The position numbers and the translations under genes are program-made. Shown piece by piece: positions 56,561-64,000 of a stretch of DNA of 64,000 nucleotides (the stretch's first letter is position 1; each line of letters opens with the position of its first letter). Source of the stretch: Ferrimonas balearica (lineage in GTDB: Bacteria; Pseudomonadota; Gammaproteobacteria; Enterobacterales; Shewanellaceae); assembly GCF_019802055.1 (NCBI RefSeq), contig NZ_JAHVHW010000004.1:772478-836477 (forward strand), written 5' to 3'. The notes below the pieces were generated by a model, which saw nothing but the letters and a program-made list of their open reading frames with translations, was not told the origin of the DNA and searched no databases.

Positions 56561-57133
56561 TTATTTTACGGCAAAGTTCACCAGCGGGAAGCAGGGCAGG
56601 AAGCCGTTCTTGGCGCAGTTAAGCAGACCAATCTGAACCACTTTGATCTCTTCGGTGACGTTGACGAAACCCAGCTGAGCCTGAGAAGTCTTGGCGATGT
56701 TCACCGCACTCCAATCAAAGCCAGTGTTACCGGTGGAGTAGTTCACAAAGCCCAGGTTCAGACCTTTCACATCATTGGTGACGTTAACCATGCCCACGTT
56801 GGCGCCGGTCGCGGTGCCTTTGTTCCAGTTCCACAGACCAAAGCCAACGCCGGTCATGCTGTGGTTTACGTGGTTGGCGCCAGCCAGCAGCAGCGGGAAC
56901 TGCAGGCCCACAAAATCGTCGGTCTCACCAATGCCGAGCAGGTGCAGATCCACCCCTTTCACAGAGCCGGTCTGACCGTACAGGGTCGGGAAACGAACCC
57001 CTTGAACGGCATCGCCTTCCATAATGTTGGTGTGGTTCAGGGTGGCCAACTGTACCGGTACGGTTTCCGCCATCGCGGCACCGCTAAAGGCAGAGGCACA
57101 GGCCAGCGAAAGTGCAATCCCAAACTTTTTCAT
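56561..57133 (-). CDS. VC2662-family exported protein
   Basis: A 190-aa precursor with a signal peptide (ending GAAMA-ETVP). The mature part is built from short repeats of the type GxNxGxVNVT/GLNLGFVNYS/QLGFVNVTEEIKVVQIGLLN, each about 20 residues, as in the VC2662 and LA_2272 surface-repeat families. Function unknown; an outer-membrane or surface beta structure is likely. Of two adjacent ATGs the second (57133) has the better spacing from GGGAG. Confidence 0.8.
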   Translation of the reverse strand: MKKFGIALSLACASAFSGAAMAETVPVQLATLNHTNIMEGDAVQGVRFPTLYGQTGSVKGVDLHLLGIGETDDFVGLQFPLLLAGANHVNHSMTGVGFGLWNWNKGTATGANVGMVNVTNDVKGLNLGFVNYSTGNTGFDWSAVNIAKTSQAQLGFVNVTEEIKVVQIGLLNCAKNGFLPCFPLVNFAVK

Positions 57134-57328
57134 CATAACTCCCGATAATGGTGGTCGAGGTAGGGCCCTGTTTCATCATACGTTTCGGGCCCGGTCACCC
57201 CGTACCCTACTGCGTTGCACCGTGGGCGACAAGCGGTAACCGTACTCATCCGCTCTGTGCTTATCAGAGATCAACTACCATCAATGACCCGATATTGTTG
57301 AGGCACGTTACCGTACAAAAGAGACGAA

Positions 57329-57351
57329 AAAGCCGCCATAAAGGCGGCTTC
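57329..57351 (-). terminator. Terminator of alr
   Basis: AAGCCGCC and GGCGGCTT enclose ATAAA; on the minus strand the stem is followed by TTTTTCG, about 50 bases after the alr stop. Confidence 0.85.
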
Positions 57352-57400
57352 CAACAGTCGGGCATTGCGGCCCCTGATCAGGCTGCAAGCGGTATGAGGC

Positions 57401-58477
57401 TTAATCCAGGTAGCGGTACTGCACCCGGGCCGTGGTGCTGCACAGCAACTCATAAGGGATGGTGCCCGCGCACTCGGCGATCTCCTCCACCGGCAACCCT
57501 TCACCCCAGAGCACCACATCGTCTCCCACTTGTACCGGTGAGTCCGCTACCTCCACCGTCAGCATGTCCATGCTGATGCGACCGGCCAGAGGATAACGCT
57601 GGCCATTGATCAGGACTGGCGTGCCGGACACCGCGTGGCGCGGATAGCCATCGCCATACCCCATGGCGATCACCGCGATGCGGGTATCCCGGCTGCTGCG
57701 CCAGGTCTGTCCATAGCCAACAGGCTCACCCGCTTTCAGATCCCGTACTGCCAGGACCTTGGAGCGCATGGTCATCACCGGTTGCAGGTCGAACTGGGCC
57801 GCCCGCCCACCAATCATCGGGTTGACACCATACAGGGCCAGACCGGGACGTACCCAGTCGCCGTGCGCCGCAGGCCAGCTTAAGGTGCCAGCGGAATTGC
57901 ACAGTGCCTTCTCTCCCGGCAGCGCCTGAACCAGCTGATTAAAGCGCTGGATTTGACGCACGGTCTCCGGGTTTTCCAACTCATCCGCCACCGAGAAGTG
58001 GGTCATCAGGTTGGGGGGCAGTCGCACGTTTTCGCAACGACAGAGACGGTCATACAGTTCGCCGAACTGCTCGGCAGTGACACCCAGTCGATGCATGCCG
58101 GTGTCGATCTTCAACCAGATCACCAGCGGCTGGGAGAGTGGGGTCTGCTCCAGCAAACGCACCTGCTCAGCATCGTGAATCACCACATCCAGCTGGTGCT
58201 GGGCGGCCTGCTCCAGATCCTCGGCAGAGAACACCCCCTCCAGCAGCACCAGACGGGCGGAAATACCACTCTCCCGGAGTGCCAGTGCCTCTTCGATGCG
58301 GGCCAGCCCGAAGCCATCGACCTGATCCAGCCAGTTGGCCAGTTTCACCAGGCCGTGACCGTAGGCGTTGGCTTTCACCACCGCCATCAGTTTGCTTTGA
58401 GGTGCCAGCGCCCGAAGGCGCTGAAGATTGTGGTTTAGAGCGCTGCGGCGGATCTCCGCCACGGGGGAAAAACGCAT
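57401..58477 (-). CDS. alr: Alanine racemase
   Basis: PLP enzyme that makes D-alanine for peptidoglycan. The 358-aa protein has the PLP-binding Lys35 in AVVKANAYGHG and the second catalytic Tyr region in GYGDGYPRHAVSGTPV, with the substrate loop around GLALYGVNPMIGG. It begins two bases after the dnaB stop; the dnaB-alr pair is common in gammaproteobacteria. Confidence 0.96.
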   Translation of the reverse strand: MRFSPVAEIRRSALNHNLQRLRALAPQSKLMAVVKANAYGHGLVKLANWLDQVDGFGLARIEEALALRESGISARLVLLEGVFSAEDLEQAAQHQLDVVIHDAEQVRLLEQTPLSQPLVIWLKIDTGMHRLGVTAEQFGELYDRLCRCENVRLPPNLMTHFSVADELENPETVRQIQRFNQLVQALPGEKALCNSAGTLSWPAAHGDWVRPGLALYGVNPMIGGRAAQFDLQPVMTMRSKVLAVRDLKAGEPVGYGQTWRSSRDTRIAVIAMGYGDGYPRHAVSGTPVLINGQRYPLAGRISMDMLTVEVADSPVQVGDDVVLWGEGLPVEEIAECAGTIPYELLCSTTARVQYRYLD

Positions 58478-58479
58478 AG

Positions 58480-59886
58480 TTACTCGTCGTAGTCGAAGGT
58501 GTTACCGGCGTAGTTATCAAAGCGGGAGAACTGGCCCTGGAAGGTCAGTGGTACCTTACCGATAGGACCGTTACGCTGTTTACCGATGATGATCTCGGCC
58601 AGCCCTTTCTCCGCTGTATCCGGATGGTACACCTCGTCCCGGTAGATAAACATGATGAGGTCCGCATCCTGCTCGATGGAGCCGGATTCACGAAGGTCAG
58701 AGTTCACCGGACGTTTGTCGGCACGCTGCTCCAATGAACGGTTCAGCTGCGACAGCGCCACTACGGGGCACTGAAGCTCTTTGGCCAGGGCTTTCAGAGA
58801 GCGGGAGATCTCCGCAATCTCCAGGGTACGGTTGTCAGACAGTGCCGGCACCTGCATCAACTGAAGGTAGTCCACCATGATCATGGAGATGCCGCCGTGC
58901 TCACGGGCAACCCGTCGGGCACGGGAGCGCACTTCGGTGGGGGTCAGGCCGGAGCCATCATCGATGTACATCTTGCCCTGCTCCATCATCAGACCCATGG
59001 TGGAGGAGACCCGCGCCCAGTCGTCATCGTTGAGCTGACCGGTACGGATCTTGGTTTGATCAACGCGACCCAGAGAAGCCAGCATACGCATCATGATCTG
59101 CTCGGAGGGCATCTCCAGGGAGAAGATCAGAACCGGTTTGTCCTCATTCATCGCCGCCTGTTCACAGAGGTTCATAGCGAAGGTGGTTTTACCCATGGAG
59201 GGACGGGCGGCCACAATCACCAGATCCGACGGCTGCAGACCGGCGGTCATGCGGTCGAGATCCGAGTAACCAGTGGATACCCCGGTCACGCCGTTATGGG
59301 GGTTGTTGAACAGCTGCTCGATCTTATCAACCGTCTTGGACAGTACCGCCTTGATGTCTTCCGGACCCTCGTTGGCGTTGGCCCGCTTCTCAGCGATCTG
59401 GAATACCTTGCTTTCAGCCAGGTCCAGCAGCTGCGACGAGTCCCGACCGTCGGGGTTGAAACCGGCGTCGGCAATCTCGTTGGCGACCCGAATCATCTCA
59501 CGCACCACCGCTCGCTCACGAACGATGCTGGCGTAGGCAGTCAGGTTGGCCACACTCGGGGTGTTCCGGGCGATGTCGGACAGGTAGGGAATGCCCCCCA
59601 CCGCTTCCAGCTCACCCTTCTTATCCAGCTCTTCGGAGACGGTCACCAGATCGAGCGGTTCGCCCCGCTCCAGCAACACGGACATGGCACTGAAGATCAG
59701 TTGATGGCTGCGGCTGTAGAAGTCGTCCTTCACCACCCGTTCGGCGACCTGGTCAAACAGGTCGCTGTTCAGCATCAGGCCGCCCAATACGGACTGCTCT
59801 GCTTCGAGAGAGTGAGGGGGCAGCTTCAGTTGATCCACCGAGGCCGGTGCCTGGCCGGATTTATTCCGGGCCCGTGTTTCCGCCAT
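58480..59886 (-). CDS. dnaB: Replicative DNA helicase
   Basis: Hexameric 5'-3' helicase at the replication fork. The 468-aa protein has the N-terminal DnaG-interacting domain (LPPHSLEAEQSVLGGLMLN), then the RecA-like core with Walker A ARPSMGKTTFAMNL and Walker B MIMVDYLQLM, and the ASRSLE-type QLNRSLEQRADKRP motif. ATG 59886 (MAETRARNKSG) is used; the open frame continues upstream into the divergent peptidase gene and is not coding there. The start is close to the divergent S46 gene (89 bases). Confidence 0.97.
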   Translation of the reverse strand: MAETRARNKSGQAPASVDQLKLPPHSLEAEQSVLGGLMLNSDLFDQVAERVVKDDFYSRSHQLIFSAMSVLLERGEPLDLVTVSEELDKKGELEAVGGIPYLSDIARNTPSVANLTAYASIVRERAVVREMIRVANEIADAGFNPDGRDSSQLLDLAESKVFQIAEKRANANEGPEDIKAVLSKTVDKIEQLFNNPHNGVTGVSTGYSDLDRMTAGLQPSDLVIVAARPSMGKTTFAMNLCEQAAMNEDKPVLIFSLEMPSEQIMMRMLASLGRVDQTKIRTGQLNDDDWARVSSTMGLMMEQGKMYIDDGSGLTPTEVRSRARRVAREHGGISMIMVDYLQLMQVPALSDNRTLEIAEISRSLKALAKELQCPVVALSQLNRSLEQRADKRPVNSDLRESGSIEQDADLIMFIYRDEVYHPDTAEKGLAEIIIGKQRNGPIGKVPLTFQGQFSRFDNYAGNTFDYDE

Positions 59887-59975
59887 GTTAATTCCGTTAC
59901 ACTGTCTGAGAAAATAAGCTCGAGGAGGGGCATTCACCCTCCCGGAAAAAAACCATAATAATCGAAGGAACCCCG

Positions 59976-62168
59976 ATGCCAACAAGGAAACTCTGGCAGG
60001 TGCTAACGCCGTTAGCGCTATTAACCACCCTTCCCCTGCACGCCGATGAGGGGCAATGGCTTCCCCATCAGTTACTTGAGCTGGAATCGCAGCTGAAGCA
60101 GCGTCGCATCGAAATCCCCGCACAGCAACTGGCCGATCTGACCAAGCCGCCGATGAATGCGGTAGTGGGATTGGGCTATTGTACTGCGTCCTTTGTGTCC
60201 CCCCAAGGGCTCGTGGTCACCAACCATCATTGCGCTTACGGTGCCATCCAGTACAACAGCCACGGTGAGCACAACTACATGGAAGATGGCTTCCTGGCCA
60301 AGGATCAGGCTCACGAGCTGTCCGCCGGTCCCCAGGAACGTCTCTATATCACTGATAAAGTGGAAGATGTCACCACACAGGTGTTGGAAGGCAGCGAGCA
60401 ACTGGAGAGTGGCTACGAGCGCTACCAGTTGATTGAGCGTAACCGCAAAGCGGTCATCCAGGGCTGTGAAGCCGACCCGGCCTACCGCTGCAGCGTCCGG
60501 GATTTCCACGGTGGACTCAAATACTACCTGCTCCGCCAACTGGTGATCCGGGATGTACGTCTGGTCTACGCGCCACCGGAGAGCGTCGGCGCCTACGGCG
60601 GCGACATTGATAACTTTGAATACCCCCGTCACAGCGGTGACTTCACCTTCCTTCGTGCCTATGTGGCCAAAGACGGCAGCCCCGCCCCCTACAGCGAAGA
60701 CAATGTGCCCTACCAGCCCGCAGGCTACCTCAACATCAATGCTGAGGGTGTCCGGGCCGGTGATGGCGTTCTGGTTGCTGGCTACCCGGGTCGCACCAGT
60801 CGCCACAAGCTGACCGAAGAACTGGTGTTCTCAGCAGATTGGCTCTACCCCACTCAGGCTGCCCGTTATCAGGGACGCATCGATGCCATTGATGCGCTCT
60901 CTGCCACCACGCCGGAAGTGGCCGTTGCCTATGCCGCTACCAAAGCCAGCTACGCCAACCGGATGAAAAAACTGAACGGCCTGCTGGACGGTTTCCGCAA
61001 AACCGACATCCCGGCGCTGAAAGTCAGCCGCGATCGGGCCTTTGACCAGTACCTTCAGGGTAAACCGGAAGCCCAGGCCCTCTCCCACCTGCGTCAATTG
61101 GTGGCCGAGAGCCAGAGCGACTATCAATCCAGCTTCTATCTGAACAACGCCCAGTCTGGTGCGCTGCTCAGCGCCGCCTCCTCACTCTATAAGTGGGCCA
61201 AGGAGCAGGAGAAAGCGGATGCGGAACGCGATGCCGGCTATCAGGAGCGGGACCGCAAGCTCTTTGCCGCCCGACTGGATCGGCTTGAGCGCCGCTTTGA
61301 TGCCCGTATGGATCAGGTGTTGTGGCAGCAGGATATCGACGCCTACCTGGCACAGAACCAACGTGACCCGGTACTGGATGCCCAACTGGCCAAACTGGAC
61401 TTTGACACCCTGTACGTGAAAACCACTCTGGGAGACAAAGATCAGCGCCGCGCCTGGATGGACAAACCCGCCGCCGAATTTGAGCAGAGCTCCGACCCTC
61501 TAATCCAGATGGCCGTCGCACTCTATCCCGGCAATGAAGCACGCAGCAAAGCCCGCAAGGCCCACTTGGGAGAACTCTCCAAGGCGCGTCCTCAGTTGAT
61601 GCAGGCGATGCTCGACTGGTACCAGAGTCAGGGCCGTCCCGTTTACCCTGACGCCAATGGCACACTGCGCATCAGCATTGGTCATGTTGATGGCTATCAA
61701 GCGGCAGACGCCCTCTACAAGCAGCCCTTCACTCGTCTCGAAGGGATCCGCGAGAAACATACCGGTATCGAACCCTTCAACGCGCCCGCCAAGGTGTTGG
61801 CAGCGATTGATGAGCACCGCTTTGGCCAGTACGCACGCCCCAATCTAACCGCTCCCCAGGAGCAGGCCTGGTATTGCGGCTTCCTACCCTGTGCCCAAGC
61901 GGATGCCCAACCCTTTGGTTCCGTTCCGGTGAACTTCCTCTCCAGCGCGGATACCACAGGGGGCAACTCCGGTTCGCCGGTGATGAACGGTAAAGGGGAG
62001 CTGGTGGGTCTGAACTTTGACTCCACCTACGAATCGATCACCAAAGACTGGTATTTCAACCCGGCCATCACCCGTGCCGTGCATGTGGATATCCGTTATG
62101 TGCTTTGGATGATGAGCGAAGTGGATAACGCCCAGTGGCTGCTTGAGGAGCTGACTCTGGTGCAGTAA
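59976..62168 (+). CDS. S46 family dipeptidyl peptidase (DPP7/DPP11 type)
   Basis: Periplasmic serine exopeptidase that removes dipeptides from peptide N-termini. The 730-aa precursor has a signal peptide (ending PLHA-DEGQW). The chymotrypsin-like triad is visible: His in TNHHCAYG (residues 84-85), Asp in GGDIDNFEYPRHSGDF and Ser665 in TTGGNSGSPV. The long helical cap domain lies between them. At the position 18 residues after Ser665, where DPP7 enzymes have Gly and DPP11 enzymes Arg, this protein has Ser (FDSTYES), so its P1 preference cannot be assigned by that rule. AAGGA precedes the ATG. Confidence 0.92.
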   Translation: MPTRKLWQVLTPLALLTTLPLHADEGQWLPHQLLELESQLKQRRIEIPAQQLADLTKPPMNAVVGLGYCTASFVSPQGLVVTNHHCAYGAIQYNSHGEHNYMEDGFLAKDQAHELSAGPQERLYITDKVEDVTTQVLEGSEQLESGYERYQLIERNRKAVIQGCEADPAYRCSVRDFHGGLKYYLLRQLVIRDVRLVYAPPESVGAYGGDIDNFEYPRHSGDFTFLRAYVAKDGSPAPYSEDNVPYQPAGYLNINAEGVRAGDGVLVAGYPGRTSRHKLTEELVFSADWLYPTQAARYQGRIDAIDALSATTPEVAVAYAATKASYANRMKKLNGLLDGFRKTDIPALKVSRDRAFDQYLQGKPEAQALSHLRQLVAESQSDYQSSFYLNNAQSGALLSAASSLYKWAKEQEKADAERDAGYQERDRKLFAARLDRLERRFDARMDQVLWQQDIDAYLAQNQRDPVLDAQLAKLDFDTLYVKTTLGDKDQRRAWMDKPAAEFEQSSDPLIQMAVALYPGNEARSKARKAHLGELSKARPQLMQAMLDWYQSQGRPVYPDANGTLRISIGHVDGYQAADALYKQPFTRLEGIREKHTGIEPFNAPAKVLAAIDEHRFGQYARPNLTAPQEQAWYCGFLPCAQADAQPFGSVPVNFLSSADTTGGNSGSPVMNGKGELVGLNFDSTYESITKDWYFNPAITRAVHVDIRYVLWMMSEVDNAQWLLEELTLVQ

Positions 62169-62185
62169 TTCCAGGTATCCATCCC

Positions 62186-62216
62186 CAAAAAGGCCGCCCC
62201 ATGGGCGGCCTTTTTC
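62186..62216. terminator. Bidirectional terminator after the S46 peptidase
   Basis: AAAAAGGCCGCCC and GGGCGGCCTTTTT pair perfectly around CAT. It lies between convergent genes and can end both. Confidence 0.9.
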
Positions 62217-62233
62217 TAAGCTTGGCAACAGAC

Positions 62234-63511
62234 TCAGAAGGGTTGGTTTACCACCACACGCAACTGACTTTCCTCCTCGCTGAAGCCCCAGTCGACACGG
62301 GCAACCACATTCTCAACCCACATCCGCACGCCAAAGCCAACGGTCCAATCCATCTCCTTGTGCAGTTCGCTCAGGTCATAGCTGTCATGCACACGCCCGA
62401 CTTCGCCATAGATAGCCAACTGCCACCAGGGGAAGTAGTAACGATCGATAAAGGGGATCGCCCCCTGCGGCTGCCACCGGGGAATGGCCCGGTACTCGGC
62501 TCCATAGAACACGGCACTGCGATCATGGAAGCGACCGCTTTGGTAACCCCGAAGACGGTTCCAGCCCCCCAGCGTCGATTCCGCAAACCAGGGTGGGCGA
62601 TGCCCTTCGGCGCCGCTGTCCCAGGTTGGAACATCAGAGGTGTAGGCCGTTAACGCCAGGACCTGCTGCTTACTCCAGTTGCTGGCGCCAAAGTTCAGAT
62701 AGTGGCTGTATTGCGCTTCCCATTTGGTGTAGCTGCTGCGCTCACCGCTGCCAAAGTCGCGGTGAAGCTGCGCTTCGAAGCGGTAGCCACGGCTGGGCGA
62801 GGGGATAAAGTCCCGGGCGTCATGATCCAGTTTCAGGCTGACTCCTTGAGTCTTGTCCTTCTGAAACTGGCCATCAAACCCTTCAACCGTGCGCTCCCGA
62901 TAGAAAGGCTCAAACTCGACACTGGTGTAAGCGCCAACCTGCTCACCCTTCTCCGGGGCCACCGGGATGCCTGCCACCAAACGCGCCCGGCGCTGAGGAG
63001 AGTGTTCACCTGCACCAAAGGGCAGTACGTATCTCAGTGTCGCGTAGAAGTCCCGTTGGCTCTCTTCGCCCAGAACCATGTTCTCCCCACTGGAGCCATG
63101 AGATCCCGCCGGAGTGTCAAAGTTCGGATTACCGTCGATATAGACGTTGGTTTCCCGCATACGTGCATCGAACGCCTGCAGGTCCACAAACCAACGACCG
63201 GAGTCGCCAAAGTGCAGGTTGTAAGCCCCCAGAAACGCCACGTAGCTGTCATTTTCGGAGTAGGTGCCTACGGCCACCAGCTGTGAACGCTCCTGCAGTA
63301 CGCCCTGAAGTGACGCCGCCGCCCCCACACTGAAGCCCATACTGGACGTTGTGAAGATAAAGGGCACCGCAGCACTTCTTCCTTCAGGTCGGGCTGTGGA
63401 CGATGAAGCTGCCGGTGCAGCCTCAGAGTTCTGTGATTGGGGCTCTTCAGCCCAAGCGGGTCTTACCAAGGTGGAGACCAGCACCAAACCCATCAGGAAA
63501 AGGCGAGACAT
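62234..63511 (-). CDS. BamA/TamA (Omp85) family outer-membrane protein without POTRA domains
   Basis: A 425-aa precursor with a signal peptide (ending RPAWA-EEPQ). The remainder is a 16-strand-type barrel with the Omp85 loop-6 motif in LGGWNRLRGYQSGRFHDRS and a C-terminal strand ending VVVNQPF. The N-terminal region between signal peptide and barrel is too short for POTRA domains, as in other short surface-antigen proteins of this superfamily. Function unknown; it may insert or secrete a partner, or serve as a porin-like protein. GGAG precedes the ATG at 63511. Confidence 0.85.
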   Translation of the reverse strand: MSRLFLMGLVLVSTLVRPAWAEEPQSQNSEAAPAASSSTARPEGRSAAVPFIFTTSSMGFSVGAAASLQGVLQERSQLVAVGTYSENDSYVAFLGAYNLHFGDSGRWFVDLQAFDARMRETNVYIDGNPNFDTPAGSHGSSGENMVLGEESQRDFYATLRYVLPFGAGEHSPQRRARLVAGIPVAPEKGEQVGAYTSVEFEPFYRERTVEGFDGQFQKDKTQGVSLKLDHDARDFIPSPSRGYRFEAQLHRDFGSGERSSYTKWEAQYSHYLNFGASNWSKQQVLALTAYTSDVPTWDSGAEGHRPPWFAESTLGGWNRLRGYQSGRFHDRSAVFYGAEYRAIPRWQPQGAIPFIDRYYFPWWQLAIYGEVGRVHDSYDLSELHKEMDWTVGFGVRMWVENVVARVDWGFSEEESQLRVVVNQPF

Positions 63512-63652
63512 GTTGACTCCGAGAAAATGAGGCAGCGAAGAATAACGCTGGCATCGACAACTGTCATCCCGGTTAAGCGGTAACCACCACCGAGTTCAGT
63601 TCACATTAAGCCTGGCCAAATTCGGTGTTCGGTCTGGCAGGCAAAAACGACG

Positions 63653-63681
63653 AAAGCCCGCAGCGTTAGCTGCGGGCTTTC
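63653..63681 (-). terminator. Terminator of the rRNA operon
   Basis: AAAGCCCGCAGC and GCTGCGGGCTTT form a perfect 12-bp stem around GTTA, just past the last 5S gene in the direction of transcription. The minus-strand downstream bases are CGTCGTTTTTGCC. Confidence 0.75.
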
Positions 63682-63691
63682 TGGAATGGGT

Positions 63692-63808
63692 GCCTGGCGG
63701 TGACCTACTCTCGCATGGGAACTCCCACACTACCATCGGCGCGGTTGCGTTTCACTTCTGAGTTCGGCATGGGATCAGGTGGGACCACAACGCTATTGCC
63801 ACCAGGCA
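63692..63808 (-). rRNA. rrf: 5S ribosomal RNA, distal copy
   Basis: On the minus strand this reads TGCCTGGTGGCAATAGCG at the 5' end, has the universally conserved CCGAACTCAGAAGTGAAACG and ends in GGTCACCGCCAGGCA, giving a closing helix I with the 5' end. It is identical over its 117 bases to the copy at 63882. Confidence 0.97.
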
Positions 63809-63844
63809 AAAACGGTTGATGCAAAGCATCGAATTCGATTTAAA

Positions 63845-63873
63845 AAGCCCTCGCCGTTGAGGCAAGGGCTTAA
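63845..63873 (-). terminator. Terminator-like hairpin between the two 5S genes
   Basis: AGCCCTCGCC and GGCAAGGGCT pair with one mismatch around GTTGA; on the minus strand the stem is followed by TTTTTAAATC. It may reduce transcription of the distal 5S copy or guide processing. Confidence 0.6.
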
Positions 63874-63881
63874 AATTAGGA

Positions 63882-63998
63882 GCCTGGCGGTGACCTACTC
63901 TCGCATGGGAACTCCCACACTACCATCGGCGCGGTTGCGTTTCACTTCTGAGTTCGGCATGGGATCAGGTGGGACCACAACGCTATTGCCACCAGGCA
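63882..63998 (-). rRNA. rrf: 5S ribosomal RNA, proximal copy
   Basis: Identical to the copy at 63692-63808 over 117 bases. The spacer between them is 73 bases. The rRNA operon is transcribed leftward, so the 23S gene should lie beyond the right edge of the window. Confidence 0.97.
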
Positions 63999-64000
63999 AA

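Noticed and set aside
59887..60123. 79-residue N-terminal extension of DnaB
   Set aside because: The family starts near MAETRARNKSG; the extension would run into the divergent S46 peptidase gene and its signal-peptide region.

Overview
This window looks like chromosomal core sequence from a GC-rich marine gammaproteobacterium close to Shewanella and most likely Ferrimonas-like. The assignment rests on Alteromonadales-type gene order, high GC, GlyGly-CTERM secreted proteases, an S46 peptidase, a long-form PurC, TIGR04219 and VC2662-like envelope proteins, and tandem 5S rRNA genes. It is an inference from gene content; the genus is not proven.

Layout. Positions 1-5.3 kb hold the 3' end of one GlyGly-CTERM-like protein and a complete subtilisin-type protease, followed by a nucleoside hydrolase. 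A 600-bp cluster of palindromic repeats (6.4-7.0 kb) separates these from valS-holC-pepA, which diverge from lptF-lptG (12.2-14.4 kb). Next come gspAB, accessory genes of the type II secretion system that would export the two sorted proteases. The block cca, uppP-folK-folB, plsY, tsaD, rpsU-yqeY-dnaG-rpoD (16.9-26.3 kb) is the conserved macromolecular-synthesis neighbourhood. A crotonase gene then diverges from a signalling operon (response regulator with a CheC-like domain, PAS-GGDEF diguanylate cyclase, GNAT) at 27.2-29.7 kb.

From 29.8 to 30.5 kb lies a C-rich, hairpin-rich stretch with no convincing gene. Then, all on the minus strand, come rraB, plsC, a CAT-family acetyltransferase, parC, a PQQ-type sugar dehydrogenase, parE, yqiA, cpdA, yqiB and nudF; tolC diverges from nudF. 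After tolC lie a copper chaperone/DUF2333/TIGR04219 operon, an enoyl-CoA isomerase-like gene, a compact operon of four small envelope proteins (44.97-45.85 kb), dusA, purC, a YdcH gene, a flavin monooxygenase and a complete oppABCDF operon. The right end has yjbQ, a VC2662-like gene, dnaB-alr, an S46 dipeptidyl peptidase, a BamA/TamA-family outer-membrane protein and two identical 5S rRNA genes marking the end of an rRNA operon that enters from the right.

The best candidate for something undescribed is the small-protein operon at 44.97-45.85 kb: a secreted 92-aa protein, a 37-aa membrane peptide, a 63-aa PspC-domain protein and a two-helix membrane protein. The genes are packed end to end behind a sigma-54-like -24/-12 element, with a perfect 13-bp inverted repeat about 115 bp upstream. 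This resembles phage-shock regulation, but with different genes. Other notable items are a 50-aa arginine-rich gene at 29.7-29.8 kb, the structured non-coding stretch next to it, and a terminator-like hairpin in the tolC leader.
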